Source: Nymphaea colorata
Lineage: Eukaryota > Streptophyta > Magnoliopsida > Nymphaeales > Nymphaeaceae
Reading direction: 5' to 3'
Assembly: GCF_008831285.2 (NCBI RefSeq)
Contig: NC_045138.2
Coordinates: forward strand, 1,003,143 to 1,067,142
DNA length: 64,000 nt
The translations under genes were made by a program, and so were the position numbers. The notes under the pieces were generated by a model. It was not told the DNA's origin. It saw nothing but the letters and a program-made list of their open reading frames with translations, and did not search any database. Below, one piece after another: positions 50,661-62,663 of the stretch (its first letter is position 1; the number at the start of each line of letters is the position of its first letter).

Positions 50661-50835
50661 GGCAAAAGTGGAGTCAAAAATTTTTCATGAGGAGGGCCAA
50701 ATTATAATGTTAAAACTTTAAGAGGGGCTGAAGTTATAATTTTTCAATTTTTTTTTGAAAAATTTACATGTAATTTTTTTTAGGGGGGTGAGTGGGAAGG
50801 CCCATCGCAGCCCCCCTTTGACTCTGCCTTTGGCC
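50661..50835. repeat. Repeat family 'GGAGCCAAA...GGGGGAGGGCC', copy 2
   Basis: Starts GGCAAAAGTGGAGTCAAA and ends with the near-inverse TTTGACTCTGCCTTTGGCC; has TTTTTCATGAGGAGGGCC inside. A short non-autonomous DNA element is likely; no clear target duplication. Confidence 0.6.
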
Positions 50836-50900
50836 CATGAGAATCGAAACAAGGACGCACCATCTATACAATCCCTAACCTAGCGAGCTATGCCATGCTC
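50836..50900 (-). repeat. tRNA-like sequence, probable SINE head
   Basis: On the minus strand, TAGCTCGCTAGG (A-box-like, 50890-50879) precedes TGTTTCGATTCTC (B-box-like, 50851-50839) by about 30 bp, as in tRNA-derived SINEs. No cloverleaf with a plausible acceptor stem forms, so it is not a working tRNA gene. Confidence 0.45.
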
Positions 50901-51115
50901 CTTCTTCTTATGAACAAGTACCTATTATGTCTTGCTTATAACAGCCATGAACACAAACTGAATTACTCATTAATTAAATTTATGAATTGAAGAACACTTT
51001 ACTCGAAAGGCCTCATGAATTACATTTAATGACAAAAAGACTCCATTTATTTCTAATTTATTCAAATTCCTCCGTACAATTAGTCAAGAAACAGTGTCAA
51101 GCAAGGTAAGAGACA

Positions 51116-53863
51116 TCAATTGAATCTGGAGCATACTCTTCTGATTTCACCCTGGGATCCGGTTTTTACACCGACCCGACCCATCTTCACCATTGCATTC
51201 GCGAAATCTCGATGGAAGGATGAACTGGACAAGTCGGGAACGGACCCGCCGCGCAGCCCAAAATACGAATCCACGACCCGTCGGGTGGACGGGTCCTCGT
51301 AGAGTTGTGCATCGGATGCGAGAACCGCGAACCCGAACCGGATATTGTTGAGGATGTTCTTGTCGAACGAAAACTCGCTTCCCTGATCCAAAGGCAGCCG
51401 GACATTGACGTCGCCGTTCGCCGGGCAGGTTAATTCCAGTGCCGGCAGGAACGCCGGATTTATGGAGCGGTCGGACCCTCCGGCGGGAGTGAATGCATAG
51501 AGGCGCTTGGTCATAAAGAAACATGCCGCCGTGCCTATGCTGTGCCCCCCTGCCAAGTTTGGTAAATTGATCAAGTTTAACCACTTACATGGAATTTCAA
51601 AAAACTCAAGAATGAAAATGAGAAGCTCATTTCAGGCTCGATCGGCCCAAGCTAAAAAAAGAAAAAAAAACTGGTTCTGGTTCCATTTGACTTGATTTAT
51701 TTTTTATATTATTTTTAATGATATATATTTATTATTAAAATATATTTTATATTAAAAAAATTATTTTATATTTTAACTTTTTTTTTTTATTTTAACTAGG
51801 TTGAGCTGGGCCTGGTTTCAGGTTTTTAGCATCAGAACCACTTGCATGGAATTTCAAGAAACTCAAGAATGAAAATGAAAAGCTCATACTACAGTTTAAA
51901 AATTAAAATATTACGAAAACATGTCTGCGTGAGCAACTTTTTTGAAATATATATAGAATGACGCATCAGATGGAAAAACTGCTTCACTGAAATAATTTTC
52001 AAACTCAAGCCCGGTTTCCTTTGTATCAATGATATTTTGGCTTTTGTCAAAATTTTGAAATTATAACTCGATTTTCTCATGAAATCTGACGAAAATTTTT
52101 TGTCACTGCCCTTAACCAGGGCAAAGTCAAGGTAGGGTCTGCATAGGCCCTGGCTCCACCTCAACAAATTTTTTTTTTTTAAAAGTTTACATGCAAATTT
52201 AAAAAAAATTCATTTGTTCTGCATAAAAATTTGTAAAAAATGATATTTTGCTCCTATTCAAAATTTAATAACTGTAATTCGACCCGCCTCATGAAAAATT
52301 TCTATCTTTGCGCTTGCCCTTAAGTAGTATTAGTGTTATTATGTACCATCCCGCATTGCCTAATTAGACGCTGCATCAGCTGAAATTTGAATATATAATT
52401 TTTCACAGTTTCCAATACCAGATGAAAACCAATATCACAACATTTAAGTTCAACACATTGAGTCAAGTACCAAGAAGAGTTTCCTTTCCATGCAAGAGTT
52501 CTTCCCTCAGTTAATGTAGCGGGTCCTTCTAGTTCATAGAATAGTCATTAGCATCATGCTTTGGTTGAAGAGAAAAGTGAGCTCCTTATAGCTTACTCAA
52601 GCAGCCAGCCTCACTAGTTGAGCTCTGCTTTATATAAAATTCACATGGCATTGCAATTAATATCTACAACTACTTTTTTTGACTCTTCCTTGCAATTCTA
52701 CATGTTTAAAATTGCAATCTAATTCAAGCATGTAAACAGCATTCAAACATAAATCTTTCTATTTTCCTTCCCAATTTGATTAATTTTTTTGCAAATATTG
52801 AACTTAAGAAAAAGGGAAATTCAATGGTTTAGCTTTTTAAATCTTACAATCCATTGTTATTGTTGTTGAAAATGTGAATTTCATTATGTTTTTATCAGCT
52901 TTTTGTTTACTTTTTACCTGCGCTTAGAAGAACCAAGTCTGAAGCAGAGAGTCCCTTTGCTGCAAACTTCGCCTTGAGGACACTGATGGGGTCATTAACA
53001 TCAGGCATTCTGCTAGCATCAGAAGCCACAGAAGCAAGGCCATCTCTTCTCCCTGTTTCAACTTGATAACTTGGCCCTCCACTCTACAATTCAAAAGAAA
53101 TTTCTCTTACTAACTCTGTTAGCACAACAAGTGAGACTGAGATTGAAGCTAAGCTGCCTTAGTGCAGGAAGTGAATGTTCAGTATGAGTGCATGATGCAG
53201 CATGTTACCATGGAAACAGAGTCCCTCGCCGCCAATGCCACTATGTCCGAGCACGAAACAACGCCGGGGCACACCTGTTCCAGCTGAGATTTCGCAGCAT
53301 CGATCACGTCGAACCCCCTTAAGCCTGCATGGGCCCGGCTGGTCTTCTCGGAAGTCGGCCCATCAATCAGAATAGACCCTTCACATCCCTGAACAAAAGT
53401 AAAAGGAAATCTGAGGTTTTCTAAACCATTAATCACGTAAATGGAGCTGTACTGGTGAAAGCAGAATCGAGAAATTTCAAGAAATATGCATGGTGGAGTC
53501 AGAAAATTTTTCTCAAGGGGCACTGATTCAGAGATTTTCATACATAAAAGGGGCATTTACATGTATAACAAAGTAAATATTAAAGAAAATTAGTGTAAAC
53601 ATAAAGAAAATTGAGAAGCTGGTGTGGGCAACTGGCCACACCAGCCACTGGAAATATGCCTGAACAAAGCAGTCATGGAAGTGGAGGCGGAGTAGGGGAG
53701 CAGTGATGGTCCAGTCGAAAGTCATGGCGGCTCGAACGGCGGATCTAACTATGGACTCGGCAGCAGGGCAGGTAGAGGAGTAGAAACCCACTTGAAGGGA
53801 TCCCCATGAATGATCCAGCAGCAAGCTGATGGAGCAGAGAAGAATTATAGCTCTTCTGGCCAT
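51116..53863 (-). CDS. Class III secretory peroxidase
   Basis: Four exons on the minus strand: 53863-53660, 53388-53209, 53083-52918 and 51549-51116 (TGA), 327 residues. Residues 1 to about 21 are a signal peptide. Arg59 and His63 in [13 protein letters not shown] are the distal heme residues; GGHSIG places the proximal His at 186. Further family marks are [17 protein letters not shown] and [14 protein letters not shown]. The enzyme is secreted to wall or vacuole and oxidises phenolics with hydrogen peroxide (lignification, defence). The four-exon layout is the classic one for the family. Intron 1 appears to use a GC donor (CAG|GCATAT) and contains a repeat; no GT donor keeps the [12 protein letters not shown] join. 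The ATG at 53863 begins [10 protein letters not shown]; upstream frame lacks another ATG. Confidence 0.92.
51580..51890. repeat. Direct repeat of about 50 bp flanking 0.2 kb in peroxidase intron 3
   Basis: AACTCAAGAATGAAAATG and surroundings (CACTTACATGGAATTTCA...) at about 51582-51632 recur at about 51838-51888 with a few changes. The intervening 205 bp is AT-rich. Could be a segmental duplication. Confidence 0.75.
52133..52322. repeat. Repeat family 'GGAGCCAAA...GGGGGAGGGCC', copy 3 (inverted)
   Basis: In peroxidase intron 3; GGCCCTGGCTCCACC at one side and CCTCATGAAAAATTTC at the other are inverse to the blocks of copies 1 and 2. The ends are decayed. Confidence 0.5.
53485..53650. repeat. 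Repeat in peroxidase intron 1 (partner 42107-42262)
   Basis: Co-linear with 42107-42262 from GGAGTCAGAAAATTTTTCTC to CTGGTGTGGGCAAC, and ends with the perfect hairpin CTGGTGTGG...CCACACCAG. The pseudogene copy of this intron carries a different repeat, so the insertion probably came after the duplication. Confidence 0.6.
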
Positions 53864-53916
53864 TTGAGCTAAAGATTGAGGGAGGAGCACCAGGGAACGC
53901 CACCTTGGTGCAGCTC

Positions 53917-53924
53917 CTTATATA
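53917..53924 (-). promoter_or_regulatory. Probable TATA box of peroxidase gene
   Basis: TATATAAG on the minus strand, 54-61 bp upstream of the start codon at 53863, fits a short leader of about 25-30 nt. No other TATA candidate lies closer. Confidence 0.6.
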
Positions 53925-55173
<1,249 letters not shown>

Positions 55174-55209
55174 CAAACTAACAGGTCAGAAACGAAAACC
55201 ATATGATAT

Positions 55210-55510
55210 TTAAAGTTTTTTTTTGAAGTATAACCTTACCAATATGATCTTAAAGATTACTTACATGAAAAATATATATTAAGTTAATCATTTTTTGGGT
55301 TTAAATAATATTTTTATAATAAGCAAAAATGAATATGCGAGGCCCTCATAACATCAACATTTTGATAATCATGGAAAAATCTACATTTGTATAAAAACGA
55401 ATTCACTCAAACCATGTTTTATATCAAAATAAGTTTTATAAGTATATATTAAGAGGTTTATATTTTATTTAAAATATTTTTTAACGGTTTTTAAATGGTT
55501 TGTTTTCATT
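55210..55510. repeat. Dispersed repeat copy (partner at 27655-27950)
   Basis: Ordered similarity to 27655-27950 in the same orientation. It lies between two compound TA microsatellites. Confidence 0.65.
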
Positions 55511-55550
55511 CCATACCTGACCTAAGTGTCTCGTCCTATTTTTAACAAGT

Positions 55551-55577
55551 TCTCTCTTTCTCTCCCTCTCTCTCTCT

Positions 55578-55669
<92 letters not shown>

Positions 55670-55672
55670 GAA
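55551..55672. repeat. Compound (CT)n(AT)n(AG)n microsatellite, self-complementary
   Basis: CT-rich tract, about 18 AT units, then about 25 AG units. The outer CT and AG blocks are complementary, so the strand can fold on itself. Confidence 0.95.
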
Positions 55673-56481
55673 GACAGAGTAACTGACAAACAGATCACTT
55701 GGGTAAGAAATAAAAACCAAACCTCTTAAATTCATGTTCAAAAAAAGTGTTTCAGACAAAATGTTAATCTTTTAATATATTTTTAACTACTAATTTAATA
55801 TAAATCATGTTTTAATTCAAGTCATTTTCGTAAAAATAATTGATCTTGGTAAGCAGTTCATTTTTTAACTATTAAAAAACATTAACGTAAGTAAGAAAAC
55901 GACCTACTTATATCTATGGAATCACTGTTAAGAGTTCATGTCTGTGGAATCACTCTTAAGATCAAATCCCCTCTTAAGAGATCATATCAATTGTAATTAA
56001 CCATGCAAATGGCTAGATACAATGCATTAGATATCACACTTAAGATCAAATCACTCTTAAGAGAGCATATCTATTATAAAATTAACAAATCCAAAAATAA
56101 ATAAGAAAATGGTTTAAACCATCGATATATTTTCGGCTAGCAGGTGGCGCAAATCCGTGAGGTCACTCGATTTCCAAAAGATAAATCCAATGTGTGTATG
56201 TCTTCCTTCTCTATCTTGATTTAGTAAATTAAAAATGAATTAAACCTGTAAAAATATCACATGATTTTCTTAACTAATTTTATGAATTTTACGTTTATAC
56301 TTTTAGTTGCATTCTTATTGTTCAAAGTATGCTTTTACTTGAGCATACTTTTATCTCCTGGTGTGGAAAAAACAAACTTAACAAATGTACAATATCTTCA
56401 ATTCAATCTTTATTTGCGGTGAACTTCGTCCAGCCATCGGTGATGCAATGTTCTTGAAGCACTGAACTCACACCAGCATTT
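55673..56481. other. AT-rich spacer, nothing recognised
   Basis: About 0.8 kb with small local duplications (for example ATCACTCTTAAGA and AGATCAAATC words between 55920 and 56070). No gene supported. Confidence 0.4.
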
Positions 56482-56640
56482 TTGTTTATTCCACCCGTTT
56501 CAACAAGCCTTCAACATTTTCTCCCAGTGAATCTCAACAATAAGAAATATCTGTTGCGGGAGGGTCGGTTCCTGCCTCTTCTTGTCTCTTATGATCTGCA
56601 TGGATTTGTGGAACAAATATTTGCCAACCAAGATTCACTG
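56482..56640 (+). pseudogene. Copia gag N-terminal fragment
   Basis: The translation PVNLNNKKYLLREGRFLPLL followed by SYDLHGFVEQ matches the conserved start of plant Copia gag proteins (usually VKLNxxNYLLWRxQFLPLL...DLxGFVDG). It breaks off after about 50 residues with no downstream gag or pol in any frame. Confidence 0.65.
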
Positions 56641-57794
56641 AGAAGGAATATAAAACTCGAAAGACATAGACCAGATTAGATTAGATTAATCTTTTGTTGA
56701 ACTAGATAGTTTCTTCTCTGCTTGAGGTTTATGCTTAAATTAATGATATGTATAGTCGATGACAAACATCACAGACAGTTTGAACAAAACAAAAAAACAA
56801 ACACCAAACAAGACAAATAGAATAGACAGATCGGACATGACAGAAACAAACATCAAACAGAATGGACAGAACAGACATATATGAAACAAACGCCGGACAA
56901 GAAGAACATAGTGTTCTATTCCAGGACGTCCTGTCTGTCATGTCCTAATGGACAGCAATCAAACGACCTCTCACGGTCCATGTTTGAAATTATCCCATGC
57001 ATACCCTCTAAATCTTGAATAAAGCATCTAAAAAAAACAACTCCCATTTTAAATGAAAGTTGAGGGAAACTATGAAGCCATGAAGATGTCTATTCTCTTA
57101 AAAGGAACACAAAACATAAATTAAGAAAATTTAAATGCAAAGACTCACACTTTAATATTAAAACCTAAAATGTCCATACGTCTTAACAAAAACATCAAAC
57201 GACAGGCAATTTTCCTCACACATATATAGCTCCTAAATTTTGGTTCTAGTATTTTATATCAGAGTTTTCAAACAATGGAAGATATGAGGGGGGTTTTTTC
57301 ATCAAATTTACTCTCTGAAACATAGCACAAGTTTAAATTAGGAAAATTTGAATAAAATGTCTTGGATTAGAAAAACTTAGATTCGAATACTCTCACTTCG
57401 GGTCATACAGCTGGTAGTGCCAAATATTAGACAACATTTGATGCCAATAATAATATTAAAACCTAAAATTACCATCCTTGTTTTCGACACATTGAAACAT
57501 GAGCTTTTTTACTTCTACCTCTATTGTTGCCTAAAATATTATTTGTGGTATCTTTTCTTCTCAGATGTTTTTTTTTTCTTTAAATTTGATTGCTGAAGGA
57601 CGAATTCCAGTGTCCTACTGAGCTTGCTAAGGCTGATCTCAAGTTTTTCCAATCCCAGGCTTGCGAATGTATGACAGATGGTGAAGGCGCTCTTCACTTG
57701 CTTTTTTCAATCCCAGGCTTCACTTCATCATTTTTACTTGAATTTTTTGTGATTTTAATTATATACTTTTTTGCTATTAGATTGATTTGAGTAT
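56641..57794. other. Intergenic, low-complexity ACAGA-rich patch, no gene
   Basis: 56750-56970 is rich in ACAGACA/CAAACA words ending in GGACGTCCTGTCTGTCATG, probably a simple repeat or decayed element. The rest is AT-rich without a supported frame. Confidence 0.4.
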
Positions 57795-58067
57795 AAAGAA
57801 TGCCGGCATAAGCCAGAAGGGGCGTAGCGAGTTGGTCAGGCTAGAGGCTTGTATAAGGCAGGTCTCTAGTTTGATTCCCGTGGGTGTTATGCTTATGTGT
57901 CTTAAGGTTGTAGGGCGCGACATCCAAGTTGAAGGGTGTTCCGTTCTATCACTGACACTAACGCAACTTAAGACCCCAGAGGTAGGGAGAATGGGAGGAG
58001 GGCCTTCGAGCTTCGCTTCAAGCGATGAGATTGACCCTCTCGCTTACCCGAAAGAATGCCAGCATAA
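57795..58067 (+). mobile_element. tRNA-derived SINE with 17-bp target duplication
   Basis: The body 57812-58050 (239 bp) carries a pol III A box TAGCGAGTTGG (57825-57835) and B box GTTTGATTCC (57869-57878), 44 bp apart as in tRNA-derived SINEs. It is flanked by AAAGAATGCCGGCATAA (57795-57811) and AAAGAATGCCAGCATAA (58051-58067), a 17-bp duplication with one substitution. It has no poly-A tail; the 3' end is CTCGCTTACCCG. Confidence 0.88.
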
Positions 58068-58127
58068 ACGTAACATATAGTCCCACACAAAAGATCCATG
58101 CCTGGAATCCCTAATGTGATTCCCCAT

Positions 58128-58722
58128 AGCACTTCTAATTGTCAATCGAAAAACAGTCACATGATGTGTTTACCCTGTGTGATGTGCTCTATCAATAGCT
58201 TGATCTTCAATCATTTGGTTCAACCATAGGTCCAACAAGGCAATATGAACCATGTTCACACCATTCACACCTGTTCACAGAAAATCGCATCTCGAATATG
58301 TAAATATATGGTCATTAAGTAACAGTAAATTTATATGAACATTATAGGAATCAGGTCTCTAGAAGGGTCTCGAATTCTCTGATCTCTAGCAGCTAAAGTC
58401 ATTTCCATTCAACTCTTCCTTCGTAATTCATAGATAAGTTCTTCAACGAAATTTCTAGTGTGACCCAATTTTTGTTTCTGGCATGACATATGTGTGAGGC
58501 TAAAAATTTCATTGAAGAACTCAATCGTGAATAGGAAAGACCATGAATTTGAAACACTTGATCGGCAGAGATTTTGAAACACGTCTAGAGGTCCGATGCT
58601 TGTTATATAACCAAAAATCATATTATCTTGATGTGCTATTGACCGAGCACATCATATACACAGTGCAACCACATCATGTGACTGTTTCTCGATTGACAAT
58701 TAAGAGTGCCATTCATAATCTC
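58128..58722. repeat. 0.6 kb foldback (nested inverted repeats)
   Basis: Outer arms 58128-58195 and 58655-58720 are inverse copies (CACATCATGTGACTG and CAATTGTCGATTG-like blocks). Inner arms about 58345-58462 and 58490-58600 are also inverse, with GTTCTTCAACGAAATTT facing AAATTTCATTGAAGAAC. They share one centre near 58475. A direct copy of 58255-58315 recurs outside at 58757-58816. Likely an old foldback element or inverted duplication. Confidence 0.7.
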
Positions 58723-58816
58723 ATTTGAAGGGTACGAGTGGCGGCGGGCGATCTTGTTCAAACCATTCACTCCTCTTCAGAAAATGGTTTCTCAAATATG
58801 TAAGTAATATAGTCAT

Positions 58817-59498
58817 GCACGATGGTAAAAAAAAAAAAAAAAAAATCTTACAGTTAAAATTTTGCCATATGAGCATTAGCAACTACATCATAGCAACGGT
58901 GTATGCTATTTCTAATGATAGTTTATGGTGCTTTGATTGATATGCTTTAAATATTTAATCTTCCAACAATATATGGTTAATTTCAATTTTCTATACTTGA
59001 TTATACTTGGTGCTTGAGTTTACCTAAACTGAGTTTGAGCTCGGTCATGCTCAATTACAAAGAAGCCAAGCTCGAGCTCAACTTGATATTGTGCTAAGAT
59101 CAAAGCCATGGTCCCCGGCCAGCTCATCTTGTCTGCAACCCTATTCCAACACCAATTTATCTGTACCAATTAACATATTAGTTTAATATATTCCAAACCA
59201 CATCTCAACAAAAATGAAACCATTATGTTATTGCAAAGTTTATTCTAAATAAACCATATAAACTTGCTAACACGTCTATAGAATAGCCGTTTAACGTAAT
59301 ACATGATTTAATTCAAGTTGTCATTAGAAAACGTTTACCTCTTTTACCATCATAGTTTTGACATTACAAGAACCATTAAGCTTTTGACGATCACAAAAAC
59401 ACAAGTTAAAGTTAATAACGATTGACCTATTATATAAAAGTTGATAGTTAATTTCACTTGGTTCGGTTTAGCTTCTGACTTAAATGGTCCACATATAA
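58817..59498. other. AT-rich spacer, nothing recognised
   Basis: About 0.7 kb. A short GAGCTCGAGCTC-like patch near 59030-59085 resembles the plant repeat at 37718-38158. No gene. Confidence 0.4.
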
Positions 59499-59622
<124 letters not shown>

Positions 59623-60129
59623 TAAAAACGGAGTGGAATGTTTTCTCCTTTAATCAAGAAACAATTTTTTGTTGCTTCAAGTCGGGTTAGCTTAAACCGA
59701 ACGTGAGTTCGGAGGTCAAAAACTTGGGAACTCTGCTGGCTTTGTTTATTTTTTCATGAAAAGGTTACTTATTTCTTATTTTTTGCCTCGTTAGCTAAGC
59801 AAATAGCCGCATTGCCAACTAAACAGCAAAATTAAGCTATGATAATTAACCGACTATTTTATGAGCAGTTTATATCTTAGAGGGCAAGATATATGCTTTG
59901 TATCGCTCTCTTTCTACCCTTCTCCCATCTGAACAGTACTATTGTGTCTATAAGGGCCTGTTTGATGGGCGGGTGAAAGTGGGCGGGGGAGGAAAAATTT
60001 GTACGGGCGGGTGAAATTTCACCCGCCCGGTTGAGAACCCATCAAACGGGGTGGAATTCCACCCGTTTAACCGATGAGGGAGCGGGTGGAATTCCACCCG
60101 CTCGAAAGTCCGAGCTTACCCATCATAAT

Positions 60130-60309
60130 CTTCCGCAGTGCTCGAAGTCCCTCCGCAACGCTCGACCTCCCTCCGCAGCGCTCGAAGTCCCTCTGCAACG
60201 CTCGACCTCCCTCCGCAACTCCTCCTCCCTCGTGCCTTCTCACTGCCAAGTCTCACCGTCGACCGTCGCAACACTCTCAAGCGGCCGGCGTCGGACATTT
60301 TTCTGCCGG

Positions 60310-60350
<41 letters not shown>
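60130..60350. repeat. Short tandem units and (CT)n inside the Harbinger element
   Basis: About five near-identical units of CGCTCGAAGTCCCTCCGCAA or CGCTCGACCTCCCTCCGCAA lie at about 60130-60220, then a CT run at 60310-60350. This explains the several low-complexity frames here, none of which I call a gene. Confidence 0.8.
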
Positions 60351-60351
<1 letters not shown>

Positions 60352-61494
60352 GGTCGCTAGCTGCCCACATTTCCCCCCTTTCTTCCGCACATTTCCCCCC
60401 CTTTCTCTGTGCTGGGTAGCACCCTCAAACGCCCCCATTTTTTTCCCCCCTTGAACGCCCGGCAACGGACATTTTTCCCCATTTTTCTTTCTGCCTCACA
60501 GTCCCAACTTCTTAGACTGAAACCATACGTGGCTGAAGTTATCTTTGTGCCTCATCGTCCGTGCCTACTCACTCTATTTGGGAGTAGTTAATGATGGCAA
60601 AGGAACAACCATGAGAACACGCAATCGATTTGGGAACCTCCCCATCCGGCGAATTCCAAAAAATCCAAATCCAAAGAGATGACACTGTTAGACGCCATAA
60701 TCTTCACTCCTCCATTTCCGCTTTTTGTATCTTTGATTTGTGTGGTTCTTTTGTTTTTGTTTTCTTTAATTTCATGTTTTGTTTCTCTTGTTGGGTGTTC
60801 ACATTTCTTGGTTTTGTTGCTGCTATGTCCTTTATTTTTCATTTATGTTCCAAGTTTGTGGTCATTGTGGGTGTTCGCTTCGTGCCTTTTTGCTTTCTCC
60901 ACGATTGTGCGAAAAGCTCAAGTTTTCTAATTATATGCGGCAGTCTGTGTAAACGAGCAGCTAAGTAATAGAAGAATTGTAGTTATCCTTATCGTTCTTG
61001 AAGTTCTGCAGTTTACTTCGAAGTTTTTGATCTTGGTGTTATTTTATTTAGAGAATGGAAATGGAGAACAATTTCTGCTTTCTTGCTGTTTCTGTTCCGT
61101 GATCCCACGCCTTTCCACTCTTTGTTCTTGGTAAGATATCTGTATACAATCGACATTGATTATGTTTGGCAGGAGTGGTGGGGTGTTGATTTTGAGATAA
61201 AAAACCATGCTCGCCATATTGTTAATCTGGAACCTGGTATTACCAATATTTGTAACAGTGCCGAGTGAGATTCAGTTTTCTTAAAACCTGCGATAGTCCC
61301 TGTCTCTGTCTGAAAACCAACATTCACAATCTTGAGCACTAAAGTGTTATAGTGTGATCAAGGGGCCTTGTGCTACTAAGTGAATAACAGGGGACGTCTT
61401 CTCATGAAGAAAACTAGATAAGCTGGTTGAACTCAACATGACACATACAACATGACAAACTAGAACATGACTAACTAGTTGCCTTGTCATATAG

Positions 61495-62340
61495 AATTGT
61501 TTAGGAGCAATCGATGGCACACATATACTTGCTTGGGTCCCTTTTTCAGATCAAGCAAGGTTTCGCAATAGAAAAGGTTTCGTTTCTCAAAACGTCATGG
61601 CTGTAGTCGGCCTAGATACTAGATTCCATTACGTTTTGGCCGGATGGGAAGAAAGTGCAACAGACTCAAGAGTATTGTACAATGCACTAGATCATGAAAC
61701 AAACCCATTTGTTGTCCCAGAAGGTACGTAGTTCCACCAACCAGTTCAGTCTTTTATTAAGAAGCATGTATCAATGTATAAATAAATTGTGTTCAATTGT
61801 AGGCAAATTTTATCTGGCTGATGGGGGGGTATCCAAACATTGTTGGTTTGCTTACACCTTATCGAGGACATCGTTATCATATGTCTTGAGTTTAACACTC
61901 GGGGAGCACGGTCACCTAGAACAGAAGAAGAATTATTCAACCATAGGCATTCATCACTCCGAAATACAGTAGAAAGAACTTTCGGCATGTTGAAAGGTCG
62001 TTTTCCAATATTGAAAATGCACGTTTAGTATCCTTTCCAAAAACAAGCTCAAATTGTTCTTGCTACATGTGTACTGCACAACTTCATAATTGAACACAAT
62101 CCAAACACCGAGCAATTTGATGATGAAGATGCACATTCGATTGATAATTTCGTCTTAAGCGAACTTGAAATTGCAAGCCAAACACATCAGCGAGGAAACA
62201 ACAATGCTTTGAGAGCAGCTATATCATCTCAAATGTTTACAGATTATCAATTGAATAGTAAGTTTGTTTATAAATGTTGACAACTTCTTCAGTTTGATTG
62301 TCTGACATTTGTTTTCTTTTCAACAGGACAACGAAGATGA
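61495..62340 (+). pseudogene. PIF/Harbinger transposase (HARBI1/ALP1-like), truncated and frameshifted
   Basis: Reading starts at 61495 after a possible acceptor with CLGAIDGTHI, then ARFRNRKGFVSQNVMAVVGL, YVLAGWEESATDSRVL and VVPEG; a GT-AG intron (61724-61802) leads to GKFYLADGG. Then come YPNIVGLLTPYRGHRYH, RTEEELFNHRHSSLRNTVER, TFGMLKGRFPIL and IVLATCVLHNFI. The DDE catalytic pieces GAIDGTH, LADGG and the glutamate near NTVER are present. The N-terminal half (helix-turn-helix) is missing. A G-run near 61824 gives +1, another +1 falls near 61887, and TAG at 62026 breaks the frame, so no active enzyme. A donor at 62258 and acceptor ending 62326 would end the frame at TGA 62338. Confidence 0.88.
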
Positions 62341-62663
62341 TGCCCCGCCAAAAGTACTATGTGGTTTTCGAAGGACGTGAGCGAGGCATATATGACAGCT
62401 GGGAGCGGTGCCAACCATTAGTTTATCGGTACAAGGGTGCCATCTTCAGATCGTTTGATTCATTAGAAGTAGTAGAAAATCACATGCATGAGTATCTCCA
62501 GAACAAGTATGGTGTGCAAGTACGCAGGTCTCCACTCATTGAAGATGTCATCGCAAAGCAAGATATAAAAGACACGAAGTTTGAAGAACGAAAGTGCAGC
62601 CAGAAATGTTGGATTACTTGTTTTGTGATTACATGTTTTATTTGTTGGATATGTACTCATTAA
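62337..62663 (+). CDS. RNase H1-type hybrid-binding-domain protein with hydrophobic tail, inside Harbinger element
   Basis: An open frame of 108 residues from ATG 62337. Residues 6-50 (KYYVVFEGRERGIYDSWERC and KGAIFRSFDSLEVVE) match the N-terminal hybrid-binding domain of eukaryotic RNase H1, a fold also used by the viroplasmin of plant pararetroviruses; the usual YYVVxxGRxxGIYxSWxEC signature is intact. The catalytic RNase H domain is absent. The last 19 residues (CWITCFVITCFICWICTH) are hydrophobic and cysteine-rich, like a tail anchor. The ATG overlaps the predicted transposase stop (A-TGA). It lies within the transposon, so it is presumably element-encoded, but expression is unknown. I do not know whether this pairing has been described. 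The spacing also allows the frame to be the 3' exon of something longer. Confidence 0.65.
   Translation: MMPRQKYYVVFEGRERGIYDSWERCQPLVYRYKGAIFRSFDSLEVVENHMHEYLQNKYGVQVRRSPLIEDVIAKQDIKDTKFEERKCSQKCWITCFVITCFICWICTH

Noticed and set aside
50836-50900. Functional tRNA gene
   Set aside because: Only box-like motifs are present; no closed acceptor or anticodon stem can be drawn.
60031-60465. Several overlapping frames in both strands near the left end of the Harbinger element
   Set aside because: They arise from tandem CTCCGCAACGCTCGA-type units and a CT microsatellite, with Ser/Leu/Arg runs and no domain.
62298-62663. Integrated pararetrovirus (viroplasmin) fragment
   Set aside because: The domain fold is shared with cellular RNase H1. 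There is no coat protein, movement protein or reverse transcriptase of that virus type nearby, and the frame lies inside a well-delimited Harbinger element.
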